Origin: Polycladidibacter stylochi | Lineage (GTDB): Bacteria; Pseudomonadota; Alphaproteobacteria; Rhizobiales; Stappiaceae | Assembly (NCBI RefSeq): GCF_001562055.1 | Contig: NZ_LLWE01000024.1 | Location: 434,001-498,000 of the forward strand | Direction: 5' to 3' | DNA: 64,000 nucleotides | Part shown: in pieces, positions 53,757 to 62,835 of the stretch | Layout: the number at the start of each line of letters is the position of its first letter | Position numbering within the stretch: position 1 is the stretch's first letter | The notes under the pieces: generated by a model | Seen by the model: the letters and a program-made list of their open reading frames with translations, nothing else | Told to the model about the DNA's origin: nothing | Database searches by the model: none | Translations under genes and position numbers: made by a program

Positions 53757-54458
53757 TTAACGCTCCATCAGCTTCTTGATCACTTCCTCCATAAATATGA
53801 AAAGCATTGATCTTGTTTTTTCGAAGGGGCGGAGAGTGTTTGATTGCGCAGCTTGGGTGAGGAAAAAGGTCTTGTCGCATTGGGCAATAACCTCCGGGTT
53901 ATACTCTTCGACAATGATAACCACATCACCACCCTTTTGTTTGGTATCTTTGTAGACCTCTTCAAAAGAAGTAAACGATCCGGTGACGGTAAAAATGAGC
54001 AGCAATGTATTCTCATCGCTCATGGATTTGGCCGATAATGCGTCAGGTACAGCAATTGCAAGGCGGTTGGTGCACGTTTTGAACTTATATTCAAAATATT
54101 GCGCACAAAGGTGTGAGGGGCCGTACCCTAAAAGAACAAGTTTACTATGTGACCCTATTATTTTGGCAAGTTCGTCCACTTTTGCACTATCAAAGCCATC
54201 GATAAATTGTCGCAGCCTATGTAGTTCTGTTGAAAGCGCGGTTTCTGGCGTTTCTCTGTCATAAAGAAAGTCTAGATACTGCTTGAAATTGTTGAAACCG
54301 AGTTTTTTGACGAACTTTGATATTTTAGAGACTGAGCAGCCACATAATTCGGAAGCTTCTTTAATCCGTAAATTGTCAGTCTGCTTGCTGTGCTCTGTTA
54401 AAGTTGCATGAATTCTGCGCTCAAGCGCATTCAATGCTTCTAGATCTATATTTATCAT
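53757..54458 (-). CDS. RpiR/MurR-family regulator with SIS domain
   Basis: A 233-residue regulator. Residues 1-85 carry the RpiR helix-turn-helix (RIKEASELCGCSVSKISKFV, then KKLGFNNFKQYLDFL), and residues 105-225 form a SIS sugar-phosphate-binding domain (LVLLGYGPSHLCAQYFEYKF and LLIFTVTGSFTSFEEVYKDT). It likely senses a phosphorylated sugar, perhaps the product of the FGGY kinase at the end of the divergent operon. The start at 54458 follows GGGATAT; ten extra upstream residues are possible. Operator-like palindromes fill the divergent region. Confidence 0.9.
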   Translation of the reverse strand: MINIDLEALNALERRIHATLTEHSKQTDNLRIKEASELCGCSVSKISKFVKKLGFNNFKQYLDFLYDRETPETALSTELHRLRQFIDGFDSAKVDELAKIIGSHSKLVLLGYGPSHLCAQYFEYKFKTCTNRLAIAVPDALSAKSMSDENTLLLIFTVTGSFTSFEEVYKDTKQKGGDVVIIVEEYNPEVIAQCDKTFFLTQAAQSNTLRPFEKTRSMLFIFMEEVIKKLMER

Positions 54459-54521
54459 AGTATATCCCAAAATCTTCTCTATTTGCATACTATCAGATCA
54501 AGATCATAAAACACAATAGGT

Positions 54522-54663
54522 ATGGAAAATTTTCCAATGATAATATGGAAATATTTCCATATATATGCTATAAAATCCATTATAGCGGATAAATTTCCAT
54601 TTTTTAGTTGTTGGAATCATATTTATGAGCTACACAATAGAAAAGTTGGTAGAAAATTTCCAT
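54522..54663. promoter_or_regulatory. Operator array for the RpiR-type regulator
   Basis: Two perfect palindromes with the same ends: TGGAAAATTTTCCA (54523-54536) and TGGAAATATTTCCA (54546-54559, inside a 20-base perfect palindrome at 54543-54562). Their centres are 23 bases apart, about two helical turns. Further half- or imperfect sites AAATTTCCAT (54591-54600) and GAAAATTTCCAT (54652-54663) follow, the last just before the dehydrogenase ribosome site. TATAAAAT at 54569-54576 may be a -10 element between them. Confidence 0.75.
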
Positions 54664-54682
54664 TTGAGCGGGAGTAGAAATC

Positions 54683-56167
54683 TTGGACAAGAACAGTGTA
54701 CTGGACCAATTGAATACTTTGGTCACAGCGGATCAAATAAACACAAATACAGATGATTTGTACGAGGCCTCAGCAGATCGCTATAAAAAATATGCTTATG
54801 CACGTAAGGCTTTAGATGTTCCTGCACCAGTTGCTATTGTATACCCGAAAAACGCTGAGGAAGTCAGCGCAATCTTGAAGTTCTGTAACGAAAACGAGAT
54901 CAATGTAATCCCACGTGCTGGTATGACAGCAACTGAAGGTGGGCTGGAAAACTGGAAACCGGTAACGATTGTTCTGGACACTAAGTTTTTTGATAAAATC
55001 GTTAAGATTGATACATACAACAGCCAAGCAACCGTTCAAGCCGGTGTTCCTTTGCAAGTGCTGGAAGACGAGCTGCGCAAAGTTGGTTACACAACAGGCC
55101 ATTCACCACAATCAAAACCGGTTGCCAAGTACGGTGGCTTGGTCGCAACCCGTAGTATTGGACAGTTTTCGACGCTCTACGGTGGTATTGAAGACATGGT
55201 TGTCGGCCTTGAATGCGTATTCCCGAACGGGCACGTTTCACGCATTAAAAACGTATCCCGCCGCGCTGGTGGTCCGGATATCCGCCACATCGTAATCGGC
55301 AACGAAGGCACTTTGTGCTACATTACTGAAGTAACAATCAAGATCTTCAAGTACTATCCAGAAAACAACAAGTTTTATGGCTACCTAACGAAAGATATTG
55401 AAACCGGCATTAAAATCCTGCGCGAAGTAATGGTAAACGGTTTCCGTCCTTCCGTCGCACGTGCGTACTCAGAAGAAGATGCCGCTCAGCACTTCTATCA
55501 TTTCCATGAAGGTAAATGCATTGTCCTGTTTATGGCAGAAGGGCCAAAAGGCATTGTTGAGGCAACAGGCACAGCTATTGAAGAAGCTGTAGAGCAGTTC
55601 AAAGACGGCATCATTAAGCAAGTCGACAGCAAGTTGATTGAAGACTGGTTCAACCACCTCAACTGGTCGCAAAAACACATTGATGACGAATATGCCGAAA
55701 TGCGGGCCAAAGACTCGCACGCTGGTTACACAACAGAAATTTCTGCGGACTGGGAAACCATTCCAACCATCTACAACGCTGTTATCAACCGGGTGCGTAC
55801 AGAGTTTGACCGTGCTGATGAAATCACCATGTTAGGTGGCCACTCATCACACAGCTATCTCAACGGGACGAACATGTACTTCGTCTACAATTACACAATC
55901 AACTGTGCACCGGAAGACGAGTTACTCGTTTACCATCACCCAATTCAAAAAATCATCGTTGAAGAAACACTCAAATACGGCGGTTCCATGTGTCACCACC
56001 ATGGCATTGGTAAATACCGCAGTGAGTGGACCTTGGAAGAGCATGGCACCGCTTACTTCATGCTCGAAAAACTAAAAGAAGCCTTTGATCCAAAGGGAAT
56101 TATGAACCACGGTACCATATTCCCGCAGCCGGAAGAAGTTAAAAAGTACATCTACCAGCAAGACTAA
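54683..56167 (+). CDS. FAD-linked oxidase/dehydrogenase (GlcD/AGPS-like, VAO family)
   Basis: A 494-residue VAO-family flavoprotein. The FAD-binding domain (residues 45-220) shows VIPRAGMTATEGG and the FAD loop GHSPQSKPVAKYGGLVATRS, with IGNEGTLCYITEVTIKIF closing it. The cap domain ends with SMCHHHGIGKYRSEWTLEEH; three consecutive His are typical of alkylglycerone-phosphate synthase-like members. A clustered ETF (etfB, etfA) implies that it passes electrons to ETF, like GlcD-type lactate or glycolate dehydrogenases. Substrate unknown, likely a hydroxyacid or polyol. TTG start with GGGAG upstream. First gene of the operon. Confidence 0.88.
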   Translation: MDKNSVLDQLNTLVTADQINTNTDDLYEASADRYKKYAYARKALDVPAPVAIVYPKNAEEVSAILKFCNENEINVIPRAGMTATEGGLENWKPVTIVLDTKFFDKIVKIDTYNSQATVQAGVPLQVLEDELRKVGYTTGHSPQSKPVAKYGGLVATRSIGQFSTLYGGIEDMVVGLECVFPNGHVSRIKNVSRRAGGPDIRHIVIGNEGTLCYITEVTIKIFKYYPENNKFYGYLTKDIETGIKILREVMVNGFRPSVARAYSEEDAAQHFYHFHEGKCIVLFMAEGPKGIVEATGTAIEEAVEQFKDGIIKQVDSKLIEDWFNHLNWSQKHIDDEYAEMRAKDSHAGYTTEISADWETIPTIYNAVINRVRTEFDRADEITMLGGHSSHSYLNGTNMYFVYNYTINCAPEDELLVYHHPIQKIIVEETLKYGGSMCHHHGIGKYRSEWTLEEHGTAYFMLEKLKEAFDPKGIMNHGTIFPQPEEVKKYIYQQD

Positions 56168-56260
56168 GGCGCCAAGGGCAGCAGCAAGAAAGATCCGGTG
56201 GGGCAAGGGGAAACGGGTTCCTCACCGGGTCACTTATTCCAACTATTTTGGGGGGTTAAT

Positions 56261-57559
56261 ATGTCCAAGGGTGACTTGAGACGTTATTTCCAGTTTTTTC
56301 TGGTTGTGATGGCGGCGGGCGCTATCTATCCAGTTATTTATCTGCGCACCAATTATCAGGTGACAATATTGGAAGTATTTAACCTGGCGCAGCCAGACTT
56401 GAATAACTTCTATTCTGTTTTGGGAATGACCTTTGTTATCGGTTATGTCCCAAGCGGACTATTAAGCGACCGCTTCTCGGCTAAGTGGCTACTGGCAATT
56501 TCGCTTTTAGGGACTTCGCTTTGTGGTTTCTGGTTCGGTACAGTTCCAGACCCGGCGCAAGTACGCATCATCTTCCTACTTTGGGGCTTCTTCTCCGTAT
56601 TCACATTCTGGAGTGCCCATATGAAGATTGTTAAGATGTTGGCACGTGCAAGTGAAGAAGGGCGCTTCTTTGGGATTCTCGATGGTGGCCGCGGCGTTGT
56701 AGAAGCGCTAATGGGTACTATCGGCCTGGCAATCTTTGCCTCTATTCTGGGTACCAGCACAGAAGTCGCCGACAAAACCACAGCACTTGTGACCGTGATT
56801 AATGTTTACTCAGCCATTGTACTGGCAGCTGCAGTCTTTGTTATTATCTTTGTAGATAGCGACAAGAACCTCGCAGCACACGCAGAAAACAGCGGCGAGC
56901 GGACAGAAGAGGAAAAGTTCAAGTTTAGCATGGTTGGCGCGCTGCTTAAGAACGGCAATGTCTTCTTAATGGCGAGCATCATTTTCATGGGCTACACTGT
57001 TTATTGGACTGTTTATTACCTTGGTGGTTTCTTGCAAACCAACGTGGGTGTTGACGCTGTAACAGCAGGTACTGTCACCGCAATTGTCTTATGGATGCGC
57101 CCTGTCGGTGGTTTCCTTGGCGGGTTCCTGGCAGACCGGATTGGTCGCTCGAAAACGATTTTTGGTGCAATCGCTGGCGCTTCTACGCTTCTGGTTGTTC
57201 TTACCTTTATGCCAGTAACATCAACCGGAATGTTCTATGTAGTTATCGTGGTACTGGGTGCATTCCTCTACGCTATCCGTGGCACTTATTGGTCACTTCT
57301 CGGCCAATGCAATATTAGCGCCGCGATGATGGGCACAGCTATTGGCGTCATATCTTTCCTTGGGTATCTGCCAGATATTATTCTACCGCAGATGAATACA
57401 TACCTTTGGAACACTTTTGGCGATACCGGCGGTTATGAAGCCTACTTCCTCATTAGCGCGGGCTTTGGTGTTGTAGGTGCGTTACTTGCGCTGGTCCATA
57501 GCCGGATCAATAGCAAACCTGCAACTGAACTAGAAACCAATCCAGCGCTGGAAAGCTAA
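56261..57559 (+). CDS. MFS transporter
   Basis: A 432-residue permease with 12 predicted helices. The loop 2-3 motif (GLLSDRFSAKWLL) and the matching loop 8-9 motif (GGFLADRIGRSKTI) identify the major facilitator superfamily. GGGGGTT precedes the ATG at 56261; an in-frame start 63 bases upstream is unlikely. It lies between the dehydrogenase and etfB (etfB ATG overlaps its stop by one base), so it probably imports the substrate of this pathway. Confidence 0.9.
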   Translation: MSKGDLRRYFQFFLVVMAAGAIYPVIYLRTNYQVTILEVFNLAQPDLNNFYSVLGMTFVIGYVPSGLLSDRFSAKWLLAISLLGTSLCGFWFGTVPDPAQVRIIFLLWGFFSVFTFWSAHMKIVKMLARASEEGRFFGILDGGRGVVEALMGTIGLAIFASILGTSTEVADKTTALVTVINVYSAIVLAAAVFVIIFVDSDKNLAAHAENSGERTEEEKFKFSMVGALLKNGNVFLMASIIFMGYTVYWTVYYLGGFLQTNVGVDAVTAGTVTAIVLWMRPVGGFLGGFLADRIGRSKTIFGAIAGASTLLVVLTFMPVTSTGMFYVVIVVLGAFLYAIRGTYWSLLGQCNISAAMMGTAIGVISFLGYLPDIILPQMNTYLWNTFGDTGGYEAYFLISAGFGVVGALLALVHSRINSKPATELETNPALES

Positions 57560-58353
57560 TGCGACTGGTCTGTGTCATAGGTTTCACCCCAGATAAGCAA
57601 AGCTTTGGTGATAATCACGAAAAGCAAAAGCTTATCTGGCAGGGGTGCCGGATGAAACTCAATCCGGATGATGGTTATGCCTTGGGTTTTGCATTGCATT
57701 TGAAAAAGCAAAATCCAGACCTCTTCATTGAAGTTGTCACAATGGCACCGCTGTCAGTTACCCCTTTGGTGGAAAACATTTTACGGGTTGGAGTTGATAG
57801 AGGAACACTTGTTTCCGATGGTATTTTTGCTGGTAGTGATACAGCAACCACGAGCAGAATACTTGGCAAGTACCTCAAGAGTATCGATTACGATTACCTG
57901 CTGGCGGGTAGTTTTGGTGATGATAGCAAAATCAACCAGCTGCCTCCTCAAGTAAGCGAGTTACTCAATATCAACTATATCTCTGGCATCTCCAGCATCG
58001 ATGAGGACACTTTCAGTTCTTCAAAAATACTGGTTGAGGTCGAAGAAGAAAAGGCCATGGCAACCTATGAGCTGTCGGCACCAGCCTTTCTGGGTCTTAC
58101 AGAAAAATGCGGACATAAACTTCCTTATGTACGCTTAAAAGACAGCAGGATGGATGTAGGGCACAGGCTGCAAGTAATAGACAACAGTGTGTTGGGTTTT
58201 GAAGAACGGGAAGTGGGCCCAAAGGGCTCACTAACCAAAACAATAAGCGTGCAGGCATTGCGTAAAAAAACAGCTCAGCAGCGCATTGTTGGCACAGACT
58301 CTGAAGGTATCGAATACGTCTATAACTTCCTGAAAGAAAAACGGTTTATTTGA
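57559..58353 (+). CDS. etfB: Electron transfer flavoprotein beta subunit, pathway-specific paralogue
   Basis: A 264-residue EtfB/FixA-family protein. The start MRLVCVIGFTPD, the MKLNPDDGYALGFALHLKKQ segment (where housekeeping EtfB has N-P-x-D-x-x-A-x-E-x-A), the VGVDRGTLVSDGIFAG loop, and the YDYLLAGSFGDDSKINQLPP nucleotide-binding region are visible. It is clearly divergent from the common beta-oxidation EtfB, with different AMP-loop residues. It forms a heterodimer with the next gene product. Confidence 0.87.
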   Translation: MRLVCVIGFTPDKQSFGDNHEKQKLIWQGCRMKLNPDDGYALGFALHLKKQNPDLFIEVVTMAPLSVTPLVENILRVGVDRGTLVSDGIFAGSDTATTSRILGKYLKSIDYDYLLAGSFGDDSKINQLPPQVSELLNINYISGISSIDEDTFSSSKILVEVEEEKAMATYELSAPAFLGLTEKCGHKLPYVRLKDSRMDVGHRLQVIDNSVLGFEEREVGPKGSLTKTISVQALRKKTAQQRIVGTDSEGIEYVYNFLKEKRFI

Positions 58354-58354
58354 A

Positions 58355-59314
58355 ATGCATCGCGCCCTTGTCTACTTCGAGAAAGAAAATTGCCAGCATG
58401 CTGTGCAGCTGCTTGAAGTACTGCGGCAACTCTATGGCAATGAGGCCTTTGAGTGTTATGCGCTTACTATAAACGGTAATGGGCAGGTCTGTCAGGGTAA
58501 GGTTGATTACGTTCTCGATGTTCAAAATCAAGCTTTAAAGCCCTATGACCAAAGAGCGTTAACGGATGTGGTTTCCACCCTCTGTAAGACTTACGATTTT
58601 GACCATCTGTTGTTTGTGGCCTCTCATTTTGGACGCACGCTCGCACCACGTGTTGCCATACGGTTGGGCGCTGCCTTTGTGAGCGAGATAACCGCTGTGA
58701 GGCACGATGCTGACAGCCAACCTCAGTTTATTGCGCCAGAAGCTGGGGTGCAAAACATAGGTGTTATAAAGGCTAAAGCGGGCAAACCTGTTGTTCTGAC
58801 CGTCAGGCCAGATACCTTTCAATATGATGGTTCTCAGGAAAAGACGACCAAGCAAATAAAGCTGAGTGACTTAGAATTCAAAGCCGGCGGCATTCGCCAG
58901 ATTAGTCGGCACGATAATGTAGATAACAACGATATTAGCGATTGTGAGCTTCTGATATCTGGAGGCGGTGGAATCGCAAAACACTTTGAGGCCTTAGCGC
59001 CTCTGGCTAAGGCACTGAGAGGAAAGGTGTCCGCCAGTAGGCCAATATTAGATAGAGACCTCATCCCCCGGAGTGCACTTGTTGGGCAATCCGGAAAAAC
59101 TGTCAGCCCGCGCCTATACATGGCACTCGGGATACACGGCGCAATACAACACGTTGTGGCTCTTGAGAGGGTGGAACATATAATCTCGGTCAACACGAAT
59201 GTGAATGCACCAATTTGCAGTCTATCAGAGATCGTTGTGCACGGCGATGCGGCCACATTTGTTGACAAAATGCTCAAAAAAATAATGGAGGACAATTCTC
59301 ATGCAACCGACTGA
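58355..59314 (+). CDS. etfA: Electron transfer flavoprotein alpha subunit, pathway-specific paralogue
   Basis: A 319-residue EtfA. The C-terminal FAD-binding domain has the classic signature: SASRPILDRDLIPRSALVGQ, SGKTVSPRLYMALGIHGAIQ and ISVNTNVNAPI (usual INxDxxAPI). The N-terminal domain is typical (LLFVASHFGRTLAPRVAIRL). No ferredoxin-like extension. It starts two bases after etfB and overlaps the SDR gene by 14 bases, so the five genes are tightly coupled. Electrons would go on to ETF:quinone oxidoreductase, encoded elsewhere. Confidence 0.93.
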   Translation: MHRALVYFEKENCQHAVQLLEVLRQLYGNEAFECYALTINGNGQVCQGKVDYVLDVQNQALKPYDQRALTDVVSTLCKTYDFDHLLFVASHFGRTLAPRVAIRLGAAFVSEITAVRHDADSQPQFIAPEAGVQNIGVIKAKAGKPVVLTVRPDTFQYDGSQEKTTKQIKLSDLEFKAGGIRQISRHDNVDNNDISDCELLISGGGGIAKHFEALAPLAKALRGKVSASRPILDRDLIPRSALVGQSGKTVSPRLYMALGIHGAIQHVVALERVEHIISVNTNVNAPICSLSEIVVHGDAATFVDKMLKKIMEDNSHATD

Positions 59315-60080
59315 TTTCAATATGGACTTCTTCTCTTTAAAAGGTAAGAATGCAATTGTTACTGGTGGTAACGGAGGTCTTGGGCAAGCATTTTCTACAG
59401 CTCTGGCAAAAGCTGGCGCTAATATTATGGTCCCAAGTCTTGCAGAAGATGATGGCAGCACCCAAAAAATGGTTGAAGACTGCGGCGTAGAATACAAATT
59501 CTTGCAGGCAGATATTACAGCCGATGGCGAATGTAAGCGTGTTGTAGACGAGTGCATTAAAACATGGGGCAGCGTGGATATCTTGGTCAACTGTGCCGGT
59601 ATCTGCATCAACGAGCAAGATGTAACCAAGTTTGGCCGCAAGCAGTGGGACAAAATGATTTCGGTCAACCTGACTGCAGCGTTTGAAATGACACATGAAT
59701 GCTGTAAGCCGATGATCAAGCAAAACAGCGGTAAAGTCATTAATATTGCATCATTGTTCTCCTTCCTTGGCGGTCAATGGTCTCCTGCATATGCTTCAAC
59801 CAAGCATGGTATTGTGGGTATGACAAAAGCCATGTGCGATGAGTTGGCCCAATGGAACATCCAGGTCAATGCGATTGCGCCAGGCTATTTCGCAACACCG
59901 CTTACTGAAATCACCCGCAGCGATGAAAAACGCAATGCAGAGATTCTGGCTCACATTCCTGCAAACCGTTGGGGCTGGACAGCCGATCTTATGGGCGCAA
60001 CTGTCTTCTTGGCCAGTGCGGCTTCAGATTATGTCAACGGTAGCACAGTGACCGTCGACGGTGGGTACTTGATGCGTTAA
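59301..60080 (+). CDS. Short-chain dehydrogenase/reductase
   Basis: A 259-residue classical SDR, close in pattern to gluconate 5-dehydrogenase and KduD-type enzymes. Cofactor motif VTGGNGGLGQAF, NCAG at about 93, catalytic Ser in NIASLFSFLG (position shifted as in sugar-acid SDRs), YASTKHG with Tyr and Lys, and C-terminal VNGSTVTVDGGY. It likely interconverts a sugar, polyol or ketose with NAD(P). Overlaps etfA by 14 bases. Confidence 0.9.
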   Translation: MQPTDFNMDFFSLKGKNAIVTGGNGGLGQAFSTALAKAGANIMVPSLAEDDGSTQKMVEDCGVEYKFLQADITADGECKRVVDECIKTWGSVDILVNCAGICINEQDVTKFGRKQWDKMISVNLTAAFEMTHECCKPMIKQNSGKVINIASLFSFLGGQWSPAYASTKHGIVGMTKAMCDELAQWNIQVNAIAPGYFATPLTEITRSDEKRNAEILAHIPANRWGWTADLMGATVFLASAASDYVNGSTVTVDGGYLMR

Positions 60081-60096
60081 TTTGGGTCGCTCAATT

Positions 60097-61542
60097 ATGA
60101 CGAAGCAAAAACAATATATACTGGCCATAGATGGCGGTACACAAAGCACCAAAACCGCCATTTTCGATCTGGAAGGCAACGAGATTTGTGCGCACACAGT
60201 CAAGTTGCGTCCTATGGTTCTTTATGGCGATAGCCGGGCTGAGCACCCCGATGACGATTTGTGGGACAGCTTGCAAGCTTCCTGTCAAAGTGTCTTTGAA
60301 AAATTCAACGGCAACAAATCGGATATTATCGGGGTTGGTCTTGGTTCAATTCGTTGCTGCCGTACCTTGTTGAAGGCAGATGGCAGCTTGGCCTCGCCAG
60401 TGCAAAGCTGGATGGATTTGCGTCTCTCCAAACCTTACGAGCATGAAGATGACAATGTCAGGTATGTTACCACGACAACCGGTTATCTCACGCATCGTTT
60501 AACAGGCGAGACCAAAGACACAAGAGCGAACTATGTTGGACCGTGGCCAATCGACCCGATAACTCTGGAGTGGTTTGAGGACGAAGAGAAATTCGCCTCA
60601 TTCAACACACCAAGAGAGATGCTGTTCGACCTTGTCGATCCGGCAACTGTTTTGGGTCAAGTTACCAAGGCTGCTTGTGAAGCAACAGGTATTCCCGAGG
60701 GTTTGCCAGTTGTTTCAACCGCAAACGATAAAGCTGTTGAGGGGCTGGGTGCTGGTCTACTTAATGATGGTACCGCGCTGGTATCGTTGGGTACTTACAT
60801 CACCTCCATGATGGTAGGTGATGAGAACCGCTTTGATACAACGGACTTTTGGAGCAACCCTGGCGCTGTTCCCGGTGAGTTCTTGTATGAATCAAGCGGT
60901 ATCCGACGCGGTATGGCAACGGTTACCTGGATTAAAGACCTGCTTGGTGGTGATATTGTCAAGGCAGCACAAGAGCTTGGCATCTCTCCAGAAGCCTACT
61001 TGAATAAGGCTGCGGCTGAAGATGTTCCACCAGGTTGTGAAGGTCTTTATACCGTACTGCATTGGTTGGCTCGCCCGTCTCATCTGCATGAACGCGGCAT
61101 GATGATTGGCTTTAATGGCTCCCATAAAGGTCCGCACATGTTCCGTTCGGTGCTTGAGGGCATCGCCATGACCATGAAGAACCACACACAAGCAATGGTG
61201 GATGAGCGCGGCATTGAGCTAAGCAAAATCATTGTGAGTGGTGGCGGGTCCAATGGTGAATTGTTCATGCAAATCTTTGCAGATGTGTATGGCGTTCCTG
61301 CCTACCGTAATAAAGTGAACGGTTCGGCAAGCCTTGGCGCTGCCATTTGTGCAGCCATTGCATTGGGTGTTTATCCAGATCGCCAAAGTGCGGTTGAAAA
61401 CATGGTGCACTCACGTGATGTCTTTATGCCTATAGATAAAAATGTAGCTCTTTATAAAGACATTAACGAAAACGTTTACCAGCATCTGCCTGCAGAAACA
61501 GACAGTATCTTGAAGAAGTCACACGCTATCTTCAATCCGTAA
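60097..61542 (+). CDS. FGGY-family carbohydrate kinase
   Basis: A 481-residue sugar kinase. The phosphate-1 motif ILAIDGGTQSTKTAIFD opens the protein. The conserved substrate segment SWMDLR appears near 105, DKAVEGLGAGLLNDGTALVS forms the second lobe start, and the adenosine motif IVSGGGSNGELFMQIFADVY lies near 395. Closest in pattern to xylulokinase-like FGGY kinases. It probably phosphorylates the ketose made by the SDR, and the product may be the RpiR effector. The start at 60097 is taken over a TTG at 60082. A strong terminator follows. Confidence 0.9.
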   Translation: MTKQKQYILAIDGGTQSTKTAIFDLEGNEICAHTVKLRPMVLYGDSRAEHPDDDLWDSLQASCQSVFEKFNGNKSDIIGVGLGSIRCCRTLLKADGSLASPVQSWMDLRLSKPYEHEDDNVRYVTTTTGYLTHRLTGETKDTRANYVGPWPIDPITLEWFEDEEKFASFNTPREMLFDLVDPATVLGQVTKAACEATGIPEGLPVVSTANDKAVEGLGAGLLNDGTALVSLGTYITSMMVGDENRFDTTDFWSNPGAVPGEFLYESSGIRRGMATVTWIKDLLGGDIVKAAQELGISPEAYLNKAAAEDVPPGCEGLYTVLHWLARPSHLHERGMMIGFNGSHKGPHMFRSVLEGIAMTMKNHTQAMVDERGIELSKIIVSGGGSNGELFMQIFADVYGVPAYRNKVNGSASLGAAICAAIALGVYPDRQSAVENMVHSRDVFMPIDKNVALYKDINENVYQHLPAETDSILKKSHAIFNP

Positions 61543-61567
61543 GCAGAAAAGCTTCCTCCCAAGAACG

Positions 61568-61602
61568 CTCCACTGTGTACTACCCCTGCACAGTGGAGTT
61601 TT
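61568..61602 (+). terminator. Terminator of the RpiR-controlled operon
   Basis: CTCCACTGTG and CACAGTGGAG form a perfect 10-bp stem with an 11-base loop, followed by TTTTAT. Confidence 0.9.
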
Positions 61603-61722
61603 ATCTACTAACTTTAAGTAAAAAAATTTACTAAGGCTGTCTAAAATAAACCTTATTACGAAGCTCTGCTAACAAAATTTGAAATGGATTTTGTATTTCT
61701 TGAAACGGTATGATGAATAACT

Positions 61723-62835
61723 TCAGGCGAGTAAATCGTCAGCAACGTACTTTGATGCGCTACCATCCCCATAAGGATTTATTGCCAATGCCATGCAGTT
61801 GTAGTGTTTTTGGTCAGTTAATAACAAGTTGGTCTGCTCGCATATCTTGGCTTTATTACTACCAACAAGCATGGCACAACCGGCTTCAATCCCTTCTGGC
61901 CGTTCTGTAGTTTCCCGCATTACCAAAATCGGTTTGCTTAGGCTGGGGGCTTCTTCTTGTACGCCACCAGAATCTGTAAGTAGCATCCAAGATGAATCCA
62001 TTAAGGCGATGAAAGGCTTATAAGATTGCGGCCCTGTGAGCATGATATTATCGATATCGTTCAGCTTGCTGTGAATTATCTCGCGTACCTTTGGGTTCAG
62101 GTGAACCGGCAAAACGAACCCGATATCTTGATGCTGGTGACTGAGCTCAATAAGCGCATCGCAAATAGAATTAATTCCTTCACCGTGGTTCTCGCGGCGG
62201 TGAGCGGTAACTAAAACGTATTTCGGGTAGCGTTCTATAAAATCTTGAATTTCTTGTGTGAGGATTTTGTCACCCCGCACCTTTACTGCAGTATGTAGTA
62301 AACTATCTATACCTGTATTGCCGGTAATTATAATTTTTTCTGAAGGGATTTGCTCATTGAGCAAATTATCGCGGGACTGACTGGTTGGTGCGTAATGTTT
62401 TGCGGCAATGAGTGAGAGTGCGCGGCGATTGAATTCTTCCGGGAAGGGGGCGCTTATGTCGAAACTTCTAAGGCCTGCTTCTAGATGAGCAACCTTTATG
62501 CCACGATAAAAAGCAGCTGTCCCACCAACAAAGGCAGTTGTGGTATCGCCTTGTACAACAACCCAGTCCGGTTGTATTTCTTGATAAGTTGTATCCAATG
62601 ATGAGAACAGCCGAGAAGTAAGTCCAGCAAGGCTTTGATTTGGTTCCATTAATTGTAAGTCAATATCTGGATGGATATCCAGATCCTGAAATGCAGATTC
62701 GAGCATTTCGCGGTGTTGGCCTGTCGATAGGAAGACGCAGCGGACATTTTCGCGTCGACGCAACTCCCGAACCAGTGAGACAACTTTAATACATTCTGGG
62801 CGTGTTCCGACGATACATAAAACTGTTTTTATCAC
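61723..62835 (-). CDS. wecB: UDP-N-acetylglucosamine 2-epimerase (non-hydrolysing)
   Basis: A 370-residue epimerase making UDP-ManNAc from UDP-GlcNAc for surface polysaccharides. Family features: IVGTRPECIKVVSLVRELRR at the start, STGQHREMLESAF, VVQGDTTTAFVGG, VAHLEAGLRSFD, PFPEEFNRR, TAHRRENHGEG and LLTDSGGVQEEAPSL, which holds UDP-binding residues. It stands alone with no polysaccharide genes beside it, between the catabolic operon terminator and lpdA. Confidence 0.95.
   Translation of the reverse strand: MIKTVLCIVGTRPECIKVVSLVRELRRRENVRCVFLSTGQHREMLESAFQDLDIHPDIDLQLMEPNQSLAGLTSRLFSSLDTTYQEIQPDWVVVQGDTTTAFVGGTAAFYRGIKVAHLEAGLRSFDISAPFPEEFNRRALSLIAAKHYAPTSQSRDNLLNEQIPSEKIIITGNTGIDSLLHTAVKVRGDKILTQEIQDFIERYPKYVLVTAHRRENHGEGINSICDALIELSHQHQDIGFVLPVHLNPKVREIIHSKLNDIDNIMLTGPQSYKPFIALMDSSWMLLTDSGGVQEEAPSLSKPILVMRETTERPEGIEAGCAMLVGSNKAKICEQTNLLLTDQKHYNCMALAINPYGDGSASKYVADDLLA

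Noticed and set aside
59225-59740. 171-codon antisense frame over the SDR gene
   Set aside because: Shadow of a strongly supported SDR gene; no family features.
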